In this document: positions 12,070 through 15,094 of the stretch, one piece after another
Numbering within the stretch: position 1 is the stretch's first letter
Layout: each line of letters opens with the position of its first letter
Assembly (NCBI GenBank): GCA_030592425.1
Contig: JAUVJK010000017.1
Span: forward strand, 1-15,094
Direction: 5' to 3'
Length of the DNA: 15,094 bases
DNA from: Candidatus Moraniibacteriota bacterium
GTDB lineage: Bacteria; Patescibacteriota; Minisyncoccia; Moranbacterales; GCA-2747515
Notes under the pieces: model-generated
What the model saw: only the letters and a program-made list of their open reading frames with translations
What the model was told of the DNA's origin: nothing
Database searches by the model: none
Translations under genes and position numbers: made by a program

Positions 12070-12099
12070 GGTATTGGCTGAATAGCTGATACCTTTTTT
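12070..12099 (+). terminator. Terminator between convergent genes
   Basis: GGTATTGGCT (12070-12079) pairs with AGCTGATACC (12084-12093), ten pairs including two G-U, loop GAAT, then TTTTTT to 12099. On the minus strand the same stem is followed by TCTACTTTTT, so it may also serve the membrane-protein gene at 12106. Confidence 0.85.
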
Positions 12100-12105
12100 C
12101 TTTGT

Positions 12106-12543
12106 TTATTGCTTTTTCTGATGGAGAAGGATGAGACTATAGATCGTGCAAATGATGAACACTGGAGGGGCAATGAGAAGTGCAATGAGAAAGAATGTTA
12201 CGTGGAGAGCTTCAAAGAGGATAGAGAATGATGGAAAAGTGAGTGCAAGTGCGTAGAAAAGATTGTGTAGGATCGATCCTAGAAAGGGTGCGATTGCGCT
12301 GATGCCAGTGATCATAAGGAGATATTTCAATCTTCCATTCTCTCTTCGTGCAAGAAAGATCAGATAGCCACCAAGGGTTAAAAAGAGCAGTCCAAGAAAT
12401 GCGATCAGTGGAAAGATATTGAATGGCAAAATATCGGCTCCCTGAAGAATGAAGGAAATAACCAACAAAGAAAAAATAACGAGTAGTGCGTATAAACTTC
12501 TCTTTGTAGTCAAAAATTTTATTACTGGCACTTCTTCATCCAT
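12106..12543 (-). CDS. Four-helix membrane protein of unknown function
   Basis: The 145-residue protein is mostly hydrophobic, with four likely transmembrane helices: about residues 17-34, 42-63, 74-97 and 108-138. A short acidic N terminus (MDEEVPVIKFLTTKR) precedes the first helix, and the last ends in HQKKQ, consistent with both termini on the cytoplasmic side. I recognise no family motif. Its start overlaps the end of the HD-domain gene by 22 nt, so it is translated from the same mRNA and may be a partner of that enzyme. Confidence 0.7.
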   Translation of the reverse strand: MDEEVPVIKFLTTKRSLYALLVIFSLLVISFILQGADILPFNIFPLIAFLGLLFLTLGGYLIFLARRENGRLKYLLMITGISAIAPFLGSILHNLFYALALTFPSFSILFEALHVTFFLIALLIAPPVFIICTIYSLILLHQKKQ

Positions 12544-13043
12544 GGTGATAGTTTTGTGAAAATTTTATCGGTGTAATGTTTTGGTTTGTATTTTGTGATC
12601 GCAATAGCGTTGTTCATACAATATTCCAATTCTCCCTCATTATTTTGACTGGAATACCACTTGAAGCTATCAAGGATGTCAGCTGTCTTGACGATGAGAG
12701 CATCTTCAGAATGTGCAGTACAGCGCTTGATCAATTCATCTGTTTTTTCTTTCCCAATCTTGATCGAATCATCTTTTGTATTGGTTTTGATCAGTTCAAC
12801 AACGGTATCGCCATAATCTTTTCTGAGCATCTCTTCTGTGATTGTTGACCATTCAAGTGCATCGTGGAGCACTCCTGCAATAACAATGTTATCAGAATAA
12901 TCATTCTCATAAAGGTATGTGCCAACACGAATAATATGAAAAAGTCGTGGCTTTCTACTTGTTTCATCAGAAAGAGGGAAATGCTCTGCCATGAGGCGTA
13001 CGGCTTGCTCAAATTTTATATTTAATGCTAATTTTGTTGTCAT
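12522..13043 (-). CDS. HD-domain phosphohydrolase
   Basis: The 173-residue protein has the HD metal-binding pattern: His36 in RLFHIIRVG, His60-Asp61 in VIAGVLHDALEWS and Asp122 in IVKTADILDSFKW. The order and spacing resemble the hydrolase half of RelA/SpoT and small Mesh1-like ppGpp hydrolases, but no synthetase domain is present and the neighbouring motifs are not a close match, so the substrate (ppGpp or another nucleotide) is open. It overlaps the membrane-protein gene downstream by 22 nt. A -10-like TATAAC (complement of 13050-13055) lies 6 nt before the ATG, consistent with a leaderless mRNA; no Shine-Dalgarno. Confidence 0.75.
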   Translation of the reverse strand: MTTKLALNIKFEQAVRLMAEHFPLSDETSRKPRLFHIIRVGTYLYENDYSDNIVIAGVLHDALEWSTITEEMLRKDYGDTVVELIKTNTKDDSIKIGKEKTDELIKRCTAHSEDALIVKTADILDSFKWYSSQNNEGELEYCMNNAIAITKYKPKHYTDKIFTKLSPWMKKCQ

Positions 13044-13049
13044 AGAAAA

Positions 13050-13055
13050 GTTATA
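13050..13055 (-). promoter_or_regulatory. -10 box for the HD-domain gene
   Basis: On the minus strand TATAAC is followed by 6 nt and then the ATG at 13043. No convincing -35 box is seen at the right distance; the region is very AT-rich. Confidence 0.4.
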
Positions 13056-13107
13056 TTTAATTACCCCTTTTAATATATATTTAAATTCAGTTTTTAATTT
13101 CTTAGAC

Positions 13108-13221
13108 TTAATTTTGCAATTTTTTCACAAAATCTACACTCGGACGCAATTTATAAGCTTTCCCATTCTCTGAGAAAAAGTCTTTTTGAAAATCTATGCA
13201 TATATATGTAGTTTTGCTCAT
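13108..13221 (-). pseudogene. Truncated isochorismatase/nicotinamidase-like remnant
   Basis: A 37-codon frame starting at ATG 13221 reads MSKTTYICIDFQKDFFSENG and continues to LRPSVDFVKKLQN before TAA at 13108. The TYICIDFQKDFF strand with its Asp, followed by RPSVDFV, matches the start of the cysteine-hydrolase (isochorismatase) family, which is normally about 180-220 residues. The remaining lysine and cysteine of the active site would lie in the missing part, and frames after the stop close quickly. It is most likely the 5' stump of a deleted gene. The rest of the 255-nt gap (13044-13298) shows no other gene. Confidence 0.6.
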
Positions 13222-13298
13222 GATCTTTAATAAAGAAAAAAGTTTATATGAGTAACGAAGGCGCAAATAGCATTACAGTATAACGCAATGTTTGAAAA

Positions 13299-13694
13299 TT
13301 AAATAATAGATTTAACTTTTACTTTTATTTGATCTCTAATTTTTCTCATATCAGTAAATTTCATTTGGTAAGGATCTTCAATATCCCAATAAGTAACTTT
13401 ATTCGATTCAATCAGAAAATCAGGACAACTTTCTTTTTTGCACATGACAAAAATCCGTTCAGCTTTTCCAGTTAAATATTTATTGATCAATTTAACTTTT
13501 TGCTGGCTTAAGTCAAGATTTTCTTCTGTCATGATTTTACATATCCCATCTGGTATTTTAGGATATTTTGCAGGAGTATTCTTGTCAATTCCTGCGCTTA
13601 GAGCATTGTGAGACTCCGTAAAATCATTATAAAATGCTTCAGCTATTTGGCTTCTCCCAACATTACCTGAACAAATAAATAAGATTTTTTTCAT
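13299..13694 (-). CDS. ArsC/low-molecular-weight protein-tyrosine-phosphatase family protein
   Basis: The 131-residue protein has the phosphatase P-loop ICSGNVGRSQIAEAF (Cys8-X5-Arg14) at the N terminus and the Asp-containing DP loop YWDIEDPYQ (Asp107). The SQIAE sequence after the P-loop and a second cysteine pair at 85 and 90 (MCKKESC) resemble thioredoxin-coupled arsenate reductases, in which two further cysteines relay the disulfide. The spacing is CX4C, shorter than the usual CX6C, so arsenate reduction is possible but not secure; a protein phosphatase role is the alternative. It is AT-rich with many AAA/ATT codons and stands alone between the remnant and thrS. No ars operon partner is present. 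Confidence 0.8.
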   Translation of the reverse strand: MKKILFICSGNVGRSQIAEAFYNDFTESHNALSAGIDKNTPAKYPKIPDGICKIMTEENLDLSQQKVKLINKYLTGKAERIFVMCKKESCPDFLIESNKVTYWDIEDPYQMKFTDMRKIRDQIKVKVKSII

Positions 13695-13770
13695 GTTATC
13701 AAATAAAATTTTTGTCTAACTGGTTATAATCTAAATTAATGTATATATTATACGCATTATTGAATTGTGT

Positions 13771-15094
13771 TTATTTCTTCTCCTCGACTTCTTTTACGAG
13801 CCTTTCTGTAAATGTAGTAAGATCAATTGCGCCTTCGTCTTCTCCAGCGCGGGTGCGGACGGCTACTGTGCCGGCATCGACTTCTTTTTCTCCGACGACG
13901 AGCATGTATGGTACTTTTTGCTTTTGTGCTTCGCGGATACGTTTGCCAAGCGTTTCACTATCGGTATCGATCTCAACGCGCAGACCTGCGTCAGTGAGTT
14001 CTTTACGGACTTTTTCTCCGTAGTCATTGAACTTATCAGAGATAGGGATAATGACTGCTTGGACGGGGGAGAGCCAGAGTGGGAATGCTCCAGCGTAGTG
14101 TTCGATGATCACAGCGAGGAATCGTTCGATCGAGCCTGTGATCGCTGCATGGATCATGACGACTTGTTCTTTTTCGCCTTTCTCATTGATGCATGTGAGA
14201 TCAAATTGTTTTGGGAGATTGAGATCGAGTTGGATCGTTGCGACTTGGTGTTCACGTCCGAGGGAATCAGTAGCAATGAAGTCTACTTTTGGTCCGTAAA
14301 GCGCTGCTTCGCCGATATCGATCGATGCGTCGACACCACGCTCTTTTGCAATTTCTTCAAGTATGGATTCTGCTTTCTTCCAGATTTCTTCTGTGCCGAG
14401 ATACTTTTCCATCGTTTTGGGGTCATGGAAGGAGAGGGAGATCTTTTTGAATTCAAATCCAAAGGTCGTGTAGAATGTATCGATGATGTCCCAGATGGCA
14501 AAAAATTCTTCTTTGATCTGGTTTTCGCGACAAAAAACATGTGCATCATCTTGTGTGATTGAGAGAACACGCGTGAGGCCACCAAGTTCACCAGATTGTT
14601 CATCACGGTAGACCATTGTTGTTTCAGCATAGCGCTGTGGCATATCACGCCAACTGCGCATTTTTGCATCAAAGATCTGTGTATGGTGGGGACAATTCAT
14701 TGGTTTGAGGGCATACTCTTTGTCTTCACGTGATTGTACAACGAAGAGTTCATCGGAAAATTTATCCCAATGACCAGATTTTTCGTAGAGTGCCTTTTTG
14801 GTGATGTGGGGAATAGCAACTTTTTCATAGCCTTTTTCTTTGCGTAATGTCCAGACGTAGTCATCGACAAGTGTTCTTAGGAGTGTTCCTTTTGGCGTCC
14901 AGAGCGGTAGACCTGGTCCAACAAGCTCTGAGAATGTAAAAAGATCAAGTTCTTTGCCGAGTTTTCGATGGTCGCGTTTTGCTGCTTCTAGTAACTGTTT
15001 CTTGTAAGCAATGAGATCTTCTGGCTTTTCGAATGCTACACCGTAGATGCGTTGCAATTGTTCGCGATTTTCATCACCACGCCAGTATGCGCCA
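13771..15094 (-). CDS. thrS: Threonyl-tRNA synthetase (5' end beyond the window)
   Basis: Class II synthetase that charges tRNA(Thr) with threonine. The reading frame continues to the window edge: the last 12 codons read GAYWRGDENREQ before LQRIYG, the well-known junction between the editing/SAD region and the catalytic core. A TTG at 15057 is therefore internal and the N-terminal TGS/editing part lies outside. About 440 residues are visible. Motif 1 is around GPGLPLWTPKG, motif 2 is VYRDEQSGELGGLTRV and motif 3 is TGSIERFLAVIIEHYAGAFPLWLSPVQ split by the limit of the domain; zinc ligands are the Cys in KPMNCPHH, the His in TQDDAHVF and the His in VMIHAAI. The anticodon-binding domain follows, ending at TAA 13771. 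Confidence 0.97.
   Translation of the reverse strand, partial: GAYWRGDENREQLQRIYGVAFEKPEDLIAYKKQLLEAAKRDHRKLGKELDLFTFSELVGPGLPLWTPKGTLLRTLVDDYVWTLRKEKGYEKVAIPHITKKALYEKSGHWDKFSDELFVVQSREDKEYALKPMNCPHHTQIFDAKMRSWRDMPQRYAETTMVYRDEQSGELGGLTRVLSITQDDAHVFCRENQIKEEFFAIWDIIDTFYTTFGFEFKKISLSFHDPKTMEKYLGTEEIWKKAESILEEIAKERGVDASIDIGEAALYGPKVDFIATDSLGREHQVATIQLDLNLPKQFDLTCINEKGEKEQVVMIHAAITGSIERFLAVIIEHYAGAFPLWLSPVQAVIIPISDKFNDYGEKVRKELTDAGLRVEIDTDSETLGKRIREAQKQKVPYMLVVGEKEVDAGTVAVRTRAGEDEGAIDLTTFTERLVKEVEEKK

Noticed and set aside
13765..14562. A 265-codon open frame on the plus strand opposite thrS
   Set aside because: It lies wholly antisense to an unmistakable ThrRS; the translation is low-complexity Phe/Cys/Asp-rich and reflects the codon pattern of thrS.
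15055..15057. TTG as the start codon of thrS
   Set aside because: The frame continues upstream to the window edge with GAYWRGDENREQ, a conserved ThrRS segment, so the gene is truncated by the window.
1..15094. CRISPR array or insertion sequence
   Set aside because: No regularly spaced repeats and no transposase gene were seen; the only mobile-looking unit is the DUF559 cassette.

Overview
The window is a gene-dense, AT-rich (about 40% G+C by eye) bacterial chromosome segment. Short intergenic gaps, a lone DUF559 endonuclease, a surface protein with repeated CTMEA..CPDG modules and a minimal nucleotide-salvage/translation gene set make a Patescibacteria/CPR (Parcubacteria-like) genome the best guess. 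This is an inference from gene style, not a phylogenetic placement. Ribosomal protein L1 is present, so the lineage is not one of the CPR groups reported to lack L1.

Layout. (1) 1-205: the 3' end of an unidentified gene and an intrinsic terminator; 205-355 holds no gene but contains a long inverted repeat. (2) 356-2561: a strong promoter, then secE, nusG, rplK, rplA and a terminator. A hairpin resembling the 23S rRNA L1-binding site lies just before rplA. rplJ and rplL do not follow. (3) 2560-8060: a promoter and a tight co-directional run consisting of a P-loop kinase, a CYTH phosphohydrolase, dcd, thyA, folA, a second paralogous P-loop kinase and gatB. Read together, the first six look like a dTMP/dTTP-supply cluster: dCTP to dUMP, methylation to dTMP, folate recycling, and likely nucleotide phosphorylation by the kinases. 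(4) 8061-9190: an in-frame second copy of the gatB tail with a palindrome between the copies, a membrane-anchored Cys-rich protein, a very short promoter/mini-ORF/terminator unit, and a small Cys-rich protein. (5) 9208-11206 (minus): miaA, a DUF559 endonuclease cassette bounded by inverted GC-rich hairpin repeats, and a YdcF/SanA-like DUF218 membrane protein. (6) 11364-12099: two translationally coupled genes of unknown function with real Shine-Dalgarno sites. (7) 12106-13043 (minus): an HD-domain phosphohydrolase overlapping a four-helix membrane protein. (8) 13044-13770: an AT-rich stretch with a truncated isochorismatase-like remnant and an ArsC/low-molecular-weight-phosphatase gene. (9) 13771-15094 (minus): thrS, cut by the window edge.

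Most housekeeping genes here lack a Shine-Dalgarno sequence. For several of them a -10 box sits 6-8 nt before the ATG, which suggests leaderless transcripts. The few genes with good SD sites are the unrecognised small genes. Other notable items are a 26-bp perfect palindrome inside miaA and a strong excess of GATC across the window.
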